64,000 bases of DNA from the IMG/VR virus record IMGVR_UViG_3300030102_006934, positions 90,713-154,712 of that record, one strand, 5' to 3'. Below the pieces are notes generated by a model, which was given only the letters and a program-made list of their open reading frames with translations, was not told where the DNA came from and did no database searches. Made by a program: the position numbers and the translations under genes. Shown here piece after piece: positions 24,513 to 31,920 of this stretch (position 1 is its first letter; each line of letters starts with the position of its first letter). Source of the stretch: a virus.

Positions 24513-24974
24513 TTATTCGTTGAAAAAAAATGATATCGCTGGGAAATTACTCTCCTCATCGTTATTTAAACCACTCTGAGATATTGTTTCTGTTGCGTAG
24601 TATGTTTGACTAGACGTGACTACCTCTCTAGTAGATACTAATACATCGTCAACGTATACCTCCATAATAAACCAATAGTAGAGTTGCGGGTTAACAATAA
24701 ACTTAACCTCATCACCACTTTTTAGTTGCCAAAATTCGTAATCCCACTCATAACCAGGTGTTATGTAGTCTTTGTAAATTCTAGGTGGATCATTGTCGTA
24801 GTTAGGTGAACAACTAACCTCAATAAAATCTGAAGACCCTACTGGTGGAACTTCCATAAATGTTAGATGAAATCTAACTCTGTGAAAATTATTGTCGTGT
24901 TTATCACAAGAAGAAGTGATTAAACTTAAGATTAATAATAGAAAGAGAAATAATTTGTTAAATAAAGTTTTCAT
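24513..24974 (-). CDS. Phage-encoded lipoprotein
   Basis: 153 residues. Lys-containing N-terminus, hydrophobic core (LFLFLLLILSLIT), and a lipobox-like ending LITSSC with Cys23 as lipidation site: a type II signal peptide. After the Cys comes DKHDNN, possibly the charged segment that in Bacteroidota can direct lipoproteins to the surface. The mature part is beta-rich. It has its own host-type promoter, so it may be made early, for example in superinfection exclusion by masking a receptor. That role is inference. Confidence 0.75.
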   Translation of the reverse strand: MKTLFNKLFLFLLLILSLITSSCDKHDNNFHRVRFHLTFMEVPPVGSSDFIEVSCSPNYDNDPPRIYKDYITPGYEWDYEFWQLKSGDEVKFIVNPQLYYWFIMEVYVDDVLVSTREVVTSSQTYYATETISQSGLNNDEESNFPAISFFFNE

Positions 24975-24997
24975 TGTTTTTTGTTTTTTTCTATATA

Positions 24998-25028
24998 CAA
25001 ATATAGTGAATTATCATTAAGCCACCAA
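24998..25028 (-). promoter_or_regulatory. Host-type promoter TTG-N20-TATATTTG
   Basis: Minus strand TTTG ending at 25026, 20 nt, TATATTTG (25005-24998), then 23 nt of A-rich leader to the lipoprotein ATG at 24974. Confidence 0.8.
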
Positions 25029-25035
25029 ATCTAAA

Positions 25036-25239
25036 TTAAATATTTTTATCATGATAACCTTCGAATACTTCATTTATTTTTTCAGTGGATATACCCCCAT
25101 CTGTTATAGGTGTATCTAAAAGAATTTTCATAGTCTGAAAAGCCATTCCGAATTTACCCTCTTTCAACATATCACCCATCACTTTAAGTTTAAAATCTTC
25201 TGGTAAACCTAAAAACCATTGTTTTTCTTTAAATGTCAT
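25036..25239 (-). CDS. Small hypothetical protein
   Basis: 67 residues, helical (MTFKEKQWFLGLPEDFKLKV at the start). No family recognised. It lies between the terminator at 25266-25306 and the promoter of the lipoprotein, so it must have its own start signal; a TATATTTA box is present upstream. Confidence 0.6.
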   Translation of the reverse strand: MTFKEKQWFLGLPEDFKLKVMGDMLKEGKFGMAFQTMKILLDTPITDGGISTEKINEVFEGYHDKNI

Positions 25240-25265
25240 ATCCTATATTTTTATATAAATATAAA

Positions 25266-25306
25266 TAAAAAAACTCATTCTCCAAAAGAAAATGAGTTTT
25301 TTTTTT
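25266..25306 (-). terminator. Strong terminator (works on both strands)
   Basis: AAACTCATT (25271-25279) pairs with AATGAGTTT (25291-25299), with an A-run on one side and a T-run on the other. On the minus strand it directly follows the candidate structured RNA. Confidence 0.85.
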
Positions 25307-25307
25307 A

Positions 25308-25441
25308 CTTGGGGGAGGGTATCTAACCCTCCACAGCTTCTCTTCGTGATTAATACTTCTAAAAAGATCTTCAATATTAACCCTTATTACCCGAAACCAA
25401 CCTACTCGTCAGTAGGTCGCATATACTTTTCGCCACCCAAG
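25308..25441 (-). ncRNA. Candidate structured RNA closed by CTTGGG/CCCAAG
   Basis: A 134-nt non-coding segment with nested pairings. The closing stem is 25308-25313 with 25436-25441. Internal hairpins are GGAGGGT/ACCCTCC (25314-25320 with 25326-25332), GATTAATA/TATTAACC (25348-25355 with 25375-25382, one G-U) and CCTACT/AGTAGG (25401-25406 with 25411-25416). On the minus strand it ends at a strong terminator, which favours that strand and possible processing from the 3' end of the 25485-25868 transcript. Not a recognisable tRNA, tmRNA or known riboswitch. Confidence 0.5.
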
Positions 25442-25448
25442 ATTACTT

Positions 25449-25468
25449 AATAATAATAATAATAATAA
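25449..25468. repeat. (TAA)n microsatellite
   Basis: Seven tandem TAA/ATA triplets between the structured-RNA candidate and the 127-residue gene. Low-complexity spacer. Confidence 0.7.
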
Positions 25469-25484
25469 AACTATTAGTCAACAC

Positions 25485-25868
25485 TTACTCACTAAAATTA
25501 AATTTCTTTAGACATTTACCATTTAAAGATAATCCTATCATTTGGTTCTTTAAATTTTCCGTCTCTTCTAAGACAGCCTTTTTTGTCCATACTTCACGTG
25601 TATCCATTAAATGACGAGTATCGAAACCAATTACCCACCCCCCTTTTAACTCTTCATTAGTAAAGTTACCTTCATTTATGTTGGGTCTCAAATCGAAAAA
25701 TATCTCGTAAGTTCTACTAAAGGTTAATCCACCATGGACGTAAACTGGTATTTCATCGTATTCCACACCCCACATTGGATGGTCTTTAAAAATGATTACG
25801 TACCCATTACCCCATCCTTGTTTATTCCAATCGTTTTCTAAGACAAATGATAAAATTTTAATTTTCAT
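25485..25868 (-). CDS. Conserved-looking phage hypothetical protein
   Basis: 127 residues, Trp-rich (WNKQGWGNGYVIIFKDHPMW) with GGWVIGFDTRHLMD, a pattern I associate with an uncharacterised phage family. No catalytic signature. Driven by a perfect host-type promoter placed 4 nt before the ATG, so likely early. Function unknown. Confidence 0.7.
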   Translation of the reverse strand: MKIKILSFVLENDWNKQGWGNGYVIIFKDHPMWGVEYDEIPVYVHGGLTFSRTYEIFFDLRPNINEGNFTNEELKGGWVIGFDTRHLMDTREVWTKKAVLEETENLKNQMIGLSLNGKCLKKFNFSE

Positions 25869-25872
25869 AATA

Positions 25873-25903
25873 CAAATATACTACAATTTTTTATGTAAAA
25901 CAA
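25873..25903 (-). promoter_or_regulatory. Host-type promoter TTG-N20-TATATTTG
   Basis: Minus strand TTG (25903-25901), 20 nt, TATATTTG (25880-25873), then 4 nt (TATT) to the ATG. It sits back-to-back with the late-type motif at 25905-25912. Confidence 0.85.
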
Positions 25904-25904
25904 G

Positions 25905-25912
25905 ATATTTAT
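25905..25912 (+). promoter_or_regulatory. ATATTTAT late-type promoter motif
   Basis: Lies 18 nt before ATG 25931, divergent from the host-type promoter at 25873-25903. Confidence 0.6.
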
Positions 25913-25930
25913 GAATATATAAAACATGGG

Positions 25931-28636
25931 ATGTTAAAAAAAGTTACTTTACCTAAAAATATTAATTTTTTAAAGGAGTCGGAATTTGATTTTGTTGACG
26001 ATAAAACCAACAACCCTTTAGATGGTGTTAAGTTTACTATGAATAAATCACCAATAAAAGGTGACGAGAAAAACATTTACTATATAATAGATGACGGTGG
26101 CTTATTTGTTAAAATAAAATGGTACGGTGGTGGTTATTTAAAAAGAACCTTTAAGAGAGATAGGGTAATGGATTTATTTAAAAGAGGGGTTTGGGAACCT
26201 TATTTTGAACCTACTAAGAACATTAATGAATCAGAAAATGGTGACTTTGATTGGATAAAAGATACTACCCCAAAAGAGATAGACAACTATTATAAAGTTG
26301 TTTTGGATTTTTTTGATTGGAGTAGGAAATATAAAGGTTACAGTTATAGTGCAAATGATGTAGGTGTTGTAGAGTGGTACATACCAATAGTTGATTTTCC
26401 ATATCCGTTTCATGACTATTATTTTTACGCAACCCCTTATTGGGAGGGTAATGGTGTTATGAATGTTACCGCTGTGGATGAACAAGGCCACGAAATAGAG
26501 TTACACACAATACCATTACCTAAATTTAAATACGAAGAACAACTAAAAGAATGGTTAACGTCAGAGTACCCAAAAATAGTTTACGAAGAAATAAAACATT
26601 TTGAAGACACTCGGCAATATAGTGGTGATACTTTAACCGAAACCAAAGATTTACAGTGGATAAAAGATGTGGGTACCAATAGAATCGATTTGGTTAAAAA
26701 AATAAAAGAGACGTTATCTAATCATGGTGTTGAGGTAGAATGGGAAAGGGACCACTTGGCTTATAACCAAGAAGACACAGATGGTACTAGGGGTGAGGTT
26801 TTTGCTAAATTTTTCTATGATGCTGGTGATAGACAGTTTTTTATTGAACTTATAGAATCGGAAAATGATTTATATGGTTTTTATGTTTATGAATATAATG
26901 AACAATATGACACTTATTATGTAAACGCTAATTATAATTCCCTTGGTATACCTAGGGAATCAGATGAAACTTGGCGTCATGTGTGTTGGACGGTTCTAAA
27001 TCAAATGGATGCTTTTCCAAAAAAAGATAAGGTTGGTGATTTAGCAGATTATTTAAAAGAATCTGATGATTTCGAATGGGTTAGAGATTACAAAGATGTT
27101 TTTGATAAAAACAAAAACTACGCTCTATACGTGGGTAAAATTAATATTGATGACATGACTTTACCGCCAAGGGAAAATCCGAATAACAAATCAATATACA
27201 TTCATAAATTAAATAAACAGGTGAAGTTTATTCTTAGTTTAATACATCAGTTTGAAGATATGGGTTATGATATAAGGGAGTTAGATAGAGAGATTGCCAT
27301 CCCCTCAAACCAAAGAGTTTCTTGGATATACATAAACGGTAAAGAAAGTAAATCTGGAAAACCAATGTCGTTAGAGTTTGATGACATACCCCCTGGAGAC
27401 CCAACCTATGATGGTCAATATGAGATTATTGATAATTTTAAAGACTTTTATTTTTTAATTACTAATGAAGTTATTAAAGAGTCCGATAATTTGGATTGGA
27501 TTAGGGATATTAAATCACAAGGTTTTGAAAAAAGTAAAAGTTATGTTGTTGATGTTAGTAACTTAATGGTAGATACACCAATGTCTGTTTCCCCTACTTC
27601 TGAGGAATACACTAAATTAACAAGAGCAGATGTTCTAGACAAATTTAAAGCGTTAGGTTATAATGTTGATGATATTTCTGTTGCTGACGCTGATTATCTA
27701 TATATTGAACCTAACGATGAAGCTGGTTATTGGGATGATACTGTTTGGGTTAAGCAAACTCATTGGGTAGACTATGATATGGAACACAACACACCCGACC
27801 CAACTTATAATGGCAAGTACGAAATGATAGATGTTAATGACCTTATGTTTTTACTTGATAATAAATTTATTAGTGAATCTAAATCAATAACTGAAGTAGC
27901 GGGTATTTCATTTGAATCAAGGGAATGGGCTAAAATAATAAATGACAAAATATTAAAAAACCCAAATGAAAAAGAGAGGTTGATTATTGATGGTTACGAT
28001 TATCCAGAAGCCTTTAAGAGTTTCCCAATAGACTATATTGTGATTGATTTTTACGATAAGTTAACTGGTTATGCTCAAGAACACTCTGGTTATGATAAAG
28101 ATGGTAACTATGTTGTACTATTATATATACAACCTAAAGTAATTAGTGGTACTGGTGGGTTTAACCTAAGAACAGTACTTAATCATGAAATGAAACACGC
28201 ATGGGACGATTATAACAGGCTTTCTAAAGGCCAACCTAGTATTGATAAGAATAAGGAAAACAGGGAGTTGTATAACAAAGATTTTATATTAATGTTATCA
28301 GATAAAAATGTTCGTGGACCCATAAAAGAAATCTTAAAATATTATTATTATTTATCTGAACTAGAGAAGACGGCTTACCTAGAAAATGTTTATGATGGTA
28401 ATTTAAATTACGAAAAAATAATAAGGGATATATCTAGTAAAGACTTCGAACCTTTTAAAGAAAGATTTGATTTGGATATTAATTGGCATTTAATGAATAC
28501 GGCTTACGATATACCATTCTTGAAGAAATTTAAATCCCCAATAGAATTTATTGATTATAGTTCTGAGGAATTAAGGTCAAAAGCGGTTGATATGATTAAG
28601 AAAATCAACAAAATGAAATATATTCATAATAAATAA
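25931..28636 (+). CDS. Six-module polyprotein ending in an HExxH metallopeptidase
   Basis: 901 residues. Junctions: L-K-E16|S, I-N-E100|S, L-T-E237|T, L-K-E377|S, I-K-E517|S, I-S-E649|S. The modules span 17-100, 101-237, 238-377, 378-517, 518-649 and 650-901. Module 101-237 (FYATPYWEG ... LPKFKYEEQL) is paralogous to one in the protein at 47656; modules 4 and 5 share DPTY.G.YE.ID. The last domain has HEMKH at 752-756 followed by AWDDY, a zinc-peptidase helix. The first junction leaves a 16-residue leader like T4 capsid-targeting peptides. Inferred: a packaged precursor delivering a protease. Confidence 0.8.
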   Translation: MLKKVTLPKNINFLKESEFDFVDDKTNNPLDGVKFTMNKSPIKGDEKNIYYIIDDGGLFVKIKWYGGGYLKRTFKRDRVMDLFKRGVWEPYFEPTKNINESENGDFDWIKDTTPKEIDNYYKVVLDFFDWSRKYKGYSYSANDVGVVEWYIPIVDFPYPFHDYYFYATPYWEGNGVMNVTAVDEQGHEIELHTIPLPKFKYEEQLKEWLTSEYPKIVYEEIKHFEDTRQYSGDTLTETKDLQWIKDVGTNRIDLVKKIKETLSNHGVEVEWERDHLAYNQEDTDGTRGEVFAKFFYDAGDRQFFIELIESENDLYGFYVYEYNEQYDTYYVNANYNSLGIPRESDETWRHVCWTVLNQMDAFPKKDKVGDLADYLKESDDFEWVRDYKDVFDKNKNYALYVGKINIDDMTLPPRENPNNKSIYIHKLNKQVKFILSLIHQFEDMGYDIRELDREIAIPSNQRVSWIYINGKESKSGKPMSLEFDDIPPGDPTYDGQYEIIDNFKDFYFLITNEVIKESDNLDWIRDIKSQGFEKSKSYVVDVSNLMVDTPMSVSPTSEEYTKLTRADVLDKFKALGYNVDDISVADADYLYIEPNDEAGYWDDTVWVKQTHWVDYDMEHNTPDPTYNGKYEMIDVNDLMFLLDNKFISESKSITEVAGISFESREWAKIINDKILKNPNEKERLIIDGYDYPEAFKSFPIDYIVIDFYDKLTGYAQEHSGYDKDGNYVVLLYIQPKVISGTGGFNLRTVLNHEMKHAWDDYNRLSKGQPSIDKNKENRELYNKDFILMLSDKNVRGPIKEILKYYYYLSELEKTAYLENVYDGNLNYEKIIRDISSKDFEPFKERFDLDINWHLMNTAYDIPFLKKFKSPIEFIDYSSEELRSKAVDMIKKINKMKYIHNK

Positions 28637-28647
28637 AATAACCCCAC

Positions 28648-28737
28648 TTATTTTACTATAAAATGTAGTGTAGCAGCTACAGATAAAGCTATTAAACAAA
28701 ATAGTAGGGTTCTTAATATTTCTTTAACAATTTCCAT
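28648..28737 (-). CDS. Membrane micropeptide (29 aa)
   Basis: Read from ATG 28737 to TAA 28650-28648: MEIVKEILRTLLFCLIALSV then AATLHFIVK. A single transmembrane helix. It starts 2 nt after the stop of the outer-membrane-type protein, so it is the last gene of that operon. Confidence 0.5.
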   Translation of the reverse strand: MEIVKEILRTLLFCLIALSVAATLHFIVK

Positions 28738-28739
28738 AG

Positions 28740-29228
28740 TTACATACCACCCTTGATTGGGTATCTAAGACCGAAATTAAACATACTCCTAGTACCTAAA
28801 GAAATATCTCCCCCCGTACCTATTTCACCACAAACTACAAAGTGTAAACCAGTGTTAGGTCTAATATTTAATTGAGCGTATCCCATTAATGGATAAGGTC
28901 TAACACCTAATACAATAGCTATTTGTTCCCTTTTACCATAATAAGAACCCACACCCACCTTACCAGTTAATATATATGGGTAAGATAAACCAATTTGTAT
29001 ATCTATCAAACTATAATCCCCCATAGGTATGTTAGTACCTATCGATAATGAACCCATAAATCTATCGTTATTTTCATAGGTTACACTCATGTCTACAATA
29101 TCTACAACTTCATCTTCGTAATTTACTGTGGTACTTACACCAGCATTGGCTTCTACATAAAATAACTTGTTCTGTGAGTATAATAACTTAGGTATTAATA
29201 AAATTAGTAATAGTATTTTTTTCATCAT
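28740..29228 (-). CDS. Secreted outer-membrane beta-barrel-type protein
   Basis: 162 residues. Signal peptide (MMKKILLLILLIPKLLYSQ, cleavage expected near residue 19), then alternating amphipathic strands with Gly/Tyr turns (VEANAGVSTTVNYED; NTGLHFVVCGEIGTGGDISL) and an aromatic-rich end FNFGLRYP. This is typical of small Bacteroidota outer-membrane barrels, and somewhat short for an 8-stranded one. Upstream TAGATTTG resembles a host -7 box. A phage copy could change the cell surface during infection; that is inference. Confidence 0.65.
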   Translation of the reverse strand: MMKKILLLILLIPKLLYSQNKLFYVEANAGVSTTVNYEDEVVDIVDMSVTYENNDRFMGSLSIGTNIPMGDYSLIDIQIGLSYPYILTGKVGVGSYYGKREQIAIVLGVRPYPLMGYAQLNIRPNTGLHFVVCGEIGTGGDISLGTRSMFNFGLRYPIKGGM

Positions 29229-29282
29229 TTTTTTTTTAATTCAAATCTAATCAAAAATTATAAAATCGTAAATAGAAAACAA

Positions 29283-30023
29283 TTATTTAGTTGTAGCCTT
29301 TAAATACTCTCTATTCATCCTAGCAATATTTTCTAATGAAATACCCTTTGGGCATTCTACCTCACATGCACCCGTATTAGTACAATTACCAAACCCTTCT
29401 TTATCCATCTGATTAACCATGTTGATAACCCTTTCTTTGGACTCAACCTTACCTTGAGGTAACAGTGAAAACTGAGACACCTTAGCCCCAACAAATAACA
29501 TAGCCGAACTATTCTTACAACTAGCAACACAAGCTCCACAACCTATACAAGTTGCTGCCTCAAAAGCCTTATCCGCATCTTCCTTTCTAATGGGTATTGT
29601 ATTAGCATCTATTAAACTACCCGTGTTTATTGATACGTAACCACCAGATTGTTGAATTCTATCGAAAGCACTTCTATCTACCATTAAATCTTTGATTATT
29701 GGGAAAGCTTTTGCCCTAAATGGCTCAACGTAGATGGTATCACCGTCATTGAAACTTCTCATGTGTAGTTGGCAAGTTGTAACGCCTTTATCTGGACCGT
29801 GAGGTTCACCGTTTATATACATTGAACACATACCACATATACCTTCTCTACAATCATGGTCGAAAGCTACTGGTTCTAACCCCTCACTGACTAGGTTACC
29901 ATTTAAAACATCCATCATTTCTAGAAAAGACATATCACCAGAAATATTATTTATTTCATAGGTAACTATCTTTCCTTTAGATTTATAGTTTTTTTGACGC
30001 CAAACTTTTAAAATTAAATTCAC
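29283..30023 (-). CDS. sdhB: Succinate dehydrogenase/fumarate reductase iron-sulfur subunit
   Basis: 246 residues, full length for the family. N-terminal ferredoxin-like domain with the [2Fe-2S] ligands C58, C63, C66 and C84 (CREGICGMC...C), then the C-terminal domain with C159, C162, C165, C169 ([11 protein letters not shown]) and C214, C220, C224 ([14 protein letters not shown]). All eleven Cys for the [2Fe-2S], [4Fe-4S] and [3Fe-4S] clusters are present. The motif variants match the Bacteroidota type. It normally carries electrons from the SdhA flavin to the membrane subunit. No sdhA or sdhC is in the window, so it would have to work with host subunits. An unusual auxiliary metabolic gene for a phage. 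Confidence 0.93.
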   Translation of the reverse strand: MNLILKVWRQKNYKSKGKIVTYEINNISGDMSFLEMMDVLNGNLVSEGLEPVAFDHDCREGICGMCSMYINGEPHGPDKGVTTCQLHMRSFNDGDTIYVEPFRAKAFPIIKDLMVDRSAFDRIQQSGGYVSINTGSLIDANTIPIRKEDADKAFEAATCIGCGACVASCKNSSAMLFVGAKVSQFSLLPQGKVESKERVINMVNQMDKEGFGNCTNTGACEVECPKGISLENIARMNREYLKATTK

Positions 30024-30075
30024 TACTATTTGGTTAACTCTTTTAAGGTAAATATAAATATGTTTTCAGATTGAT

Positions 30076-30306
30076 TTATTTTTGATTTTTAGATTTAAAT
30101 CTAGTACTTAAACTGTTTGTTTTGTGTTTAGTTTTTCTACTCTTAACTCTTTTTCTCCACATTATAAAAGAACTTTTCTTCATATACTTTCTCATCAGCT
30201 TTCTAACATCATTTTCTTTTATCCCAAACTGATATTCTATGGCTTCGAAAGGAGTTCTGTCCTCCCATGCCATCTCTATGATTCTATCTATGTCTTCTTT
30301 TGTCAA
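30076..30306 (-). CDS. DUF2805 / TIGR03643 family protein
   Basis: 76 residues. The signature MAWEDRTPFEAIEYQFGIKE then NDVRKLMRKYMKKSSFIMWR and TKH is that of the TIGR03643/DUF2805 family of small bacterial proteins, with a helix-turn-helix-like centre and a basic tail. Function unknown; DNA binding is possible. It overlaps the end of thyA by 4 nt, so it is co-translated. Probably acquired from a bacterial host. Confidence 0.85.
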   Translation of the reverse strand: MTKEDIDRIIEMAWEDRTPFEAIEYQFGIKENDVRKLMRKYMKKSSFIMWRKRVKSRKTKHKTNSLSTRFKSKNQK

Positions 30307-31364
30307 TTGGATATAGGTGCTTTAATTGGGGTGTCCGATTGATAATCAACTAATTCAAAATCAGTTATATCATACCCATCCAATACACCATTATTAATTA
30401 ATACCTTCGGTAATCTTTTAGGTTCTCTGGTTAGTTGTTCTTTCGCCTGTTCAATGTGATTCTTATACAAATGAACATCACCTAAATTACCAACCAATTC
30501 ATCAGGAACCATATTAACTTCTTTAGCGATGATTTCAAGTAGTAAACCATATGATGCTATGTTGAATGGTAAACCTAAGAATGTATCTACTGAACGTTGA
30601 TTCCACATTAGAGAGATTGCTCGTTTAGGTATTCCTGCTTTATCATATTGTTCTTCTCTAGACCATTGATTCATTCTAAATTCATAACCCTTTTCCTCAA
30701 AGATTTTATATCTTTCATCCTCACTCAACTCTCTTGTGTAAACCTGAAATCCATAATGACAAGGTGGAAGTGTCATTTGGTCTAACTCACCTACATTCCA
30801 AGCGTTAACCATTAATCTTCTAGAATCTGGATTTGTTTTGAGTTGTTCTATTAGGTTTGAGATTTGGTCATCTCTATTGAGTACTTTGTAAATAGGTATA
30901 GCATCTTCACCCTCTCCTACCCACTCACTCACATTGTTATCATAAATTATTTTCCAACTTCTCCATTGTTTACCATAGATGGGACCTAATTCACCCCACT
31001 TCTTTGCGAACTCATCATCTGTTTTGATTAGACGAATAAATTCTTCTTTTGTGTAATAGGGTCCAAAGTATTGTGAGTCCCTGTTTTTGAGATATGATTG
31101 GTAAGCGTCCCCATCCCAAATATGACAATCATTATCAACAAGGTATTTGATGTTTGTGTCACCACGTAAGAACCATAACAATTCTGTTACAATTCCTTTC
31201 CAATACATTTTCTTTGTTGTTAGTAGAGGGAACCCTTGATTCATTTTGTGTCTGATTTGTCTACCAAACACAGAGATTGTACCCGTACCAGTACGGTCTT
31301 GTTTTTCTTTTCCGTTGTTTAAAATATCTTTTAATAATCTTAGGTAATCGTGTTCTATATTCAT
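30303..31364 (-). CDS. thyA: Thymidylate synthase (ThyA type)
   Basis: 353 residues. Folate-dependent dUMP to dTMP methylation. Motifs in order: DRTGTGT (23-29), PLLTTKK, GPIYGKQWR (127-135), catalytic Cys202 in LPPCHYGFQ, RSVDTFLGLPFNIASYG, and DVHLYKNH. It is longer than E. coli ThyA (264) because of insertions near 90-125, 138-165 and 211-250. It supplies dTMP for phage DNA synthesis. It sits in a minus-strand run 31889 to 30076 with small gaps. Confidence 0.95.
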   Translation of the reverse strand: MNIEHDYLRLLKDILNNGKEKQDRTGTGTISVFGRQIRHKMNQGFPLLTTKKMYWKGIVTELLWFLRGDTNIKYLVDNDCHIWDGDAYQSYLKNRDSQYFGPYYTKEEFIRLIKTDDEFAKKWGELGPIYGKQWRSWKIIYDNNVSEWVGEGEDAIPIYKVLNRDDQISNLIEQLKTNPDSRRLMVNAWNVGELDQMTLPPCHYGFQVYTRELSEDERYKIFEEKGYEFRMNQWSREEQYDKAGIPKRAISLMWNQRSVDTFLGLPFNIASYGLLLEIIAKEVNMVPDELVGNLGDVHLYKNHIEQAKEQLTREPKRLPKVLINNGVLDGYDITDFELVDYQSDTPIKAPISN

Positions 31365-31367
31365 TAA

Positions 31368-31640
31368 TTATTTTTTACCCCTCCTATTATTTCTCTTTTT
31401 TAACTCATTTTTAAGTTTCCAATAATTACTTCTTATAAATTCTTGGTTTTTTTCATTTTCTTCTTTAACCATAACTCTAGTTAATGAGATTAAAAAAGAA
31501 CATGTAATAACCATAATAATACTGTCGTATCTAACTTCCTGACTTGTTAAGTAAGATAACAAGGTATACATGATTATAAAAATAGTGAATACAATTAAAA
31601 ATTGTTTTGTTAAGTTTTTTAGTTTTTCAAAATATATCAT
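31368..31640 (-). CDS. Small membrane protein (two transmembrane segments)
   Basis: 90 residues. Hydrophobic segments at about 14-31 (FLIVFTIFIIMYTLLSYL) and 40-55 (IIMVITCSFLISLT), then a very basic C-terminal tail (KLKNELKKRNNRRGKK). 3 nt upstream of thyA. A holin-like or anchor function is possible but unproven. Confidence 0.6.
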   Translation of the reverse strand: MIYFEKLKNLTKQFLIVFTIFIIMYTLLSYLTSQEVRYDSIIMVITCSFLISLTRVMVKEENEKNQEFIRSNYWKLKNELKKRNNRRGKK

Positions 31641-31658
31641 AATTACTTTTTATTTTTT

Positions 31659-31889
31659 TTATTCTTTATCCCCCCAACCGTTATTAAGTTCCATCTTTTT
31701 ACCCAGTATCGCATTGGATAGTACGTCTAAAAAGTTTTCTTCTTGCCCATACTTTTGTTTGAACAATTCTACATAACTTTCAGCTATCTTCAGTTGTTCT
31801 AAGTTATTACAACTCTCAATTACTCTAATAACCTTGTCATAATCACCCGCTAAATCGGTTATAGGTGATTCAGGATTAAATTCTTCCAT
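31659..31889 (-). CDS. Small acidic hypothetical protein
   Basis: 76 residues, helical (DYDKVIRVIESCNNLEQLKI) and acidic. No recognised family. First gene of the cluster running into thyA, 31 nt downstream of the UV endonuclease gene, so probably read from the promoter at 32831-32861. Confidence 0.6.
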   Translation of the reverse strand: MEEFNPESPITDLAGDYDKVIRVIESCNNLEQLKIAESYVELFKQKYGQEENFLDVLSNAILGKKMELNNGWGDKE

Positions 31890-31920
31890 ACTTTTTTATT
31901 TTAAATAAAGTTAAATAAAA

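Noticed and set aside
25401-25416. Possible hammerhead core (CTGACGAG on the minus strand)
   Set aside because: The bases form a plain CCTACT/AGTAGG hairpin, and the GAAA and cleavage-site parts of a hammerhead are missing.
29283-31364. The sdhB-DUF2805-thyA block as a host-contig contamination
   Set aside because: It is flanked on both sides by phage genes on the same strand, with tight spacing and overlaps; still worth checking by read mapping.
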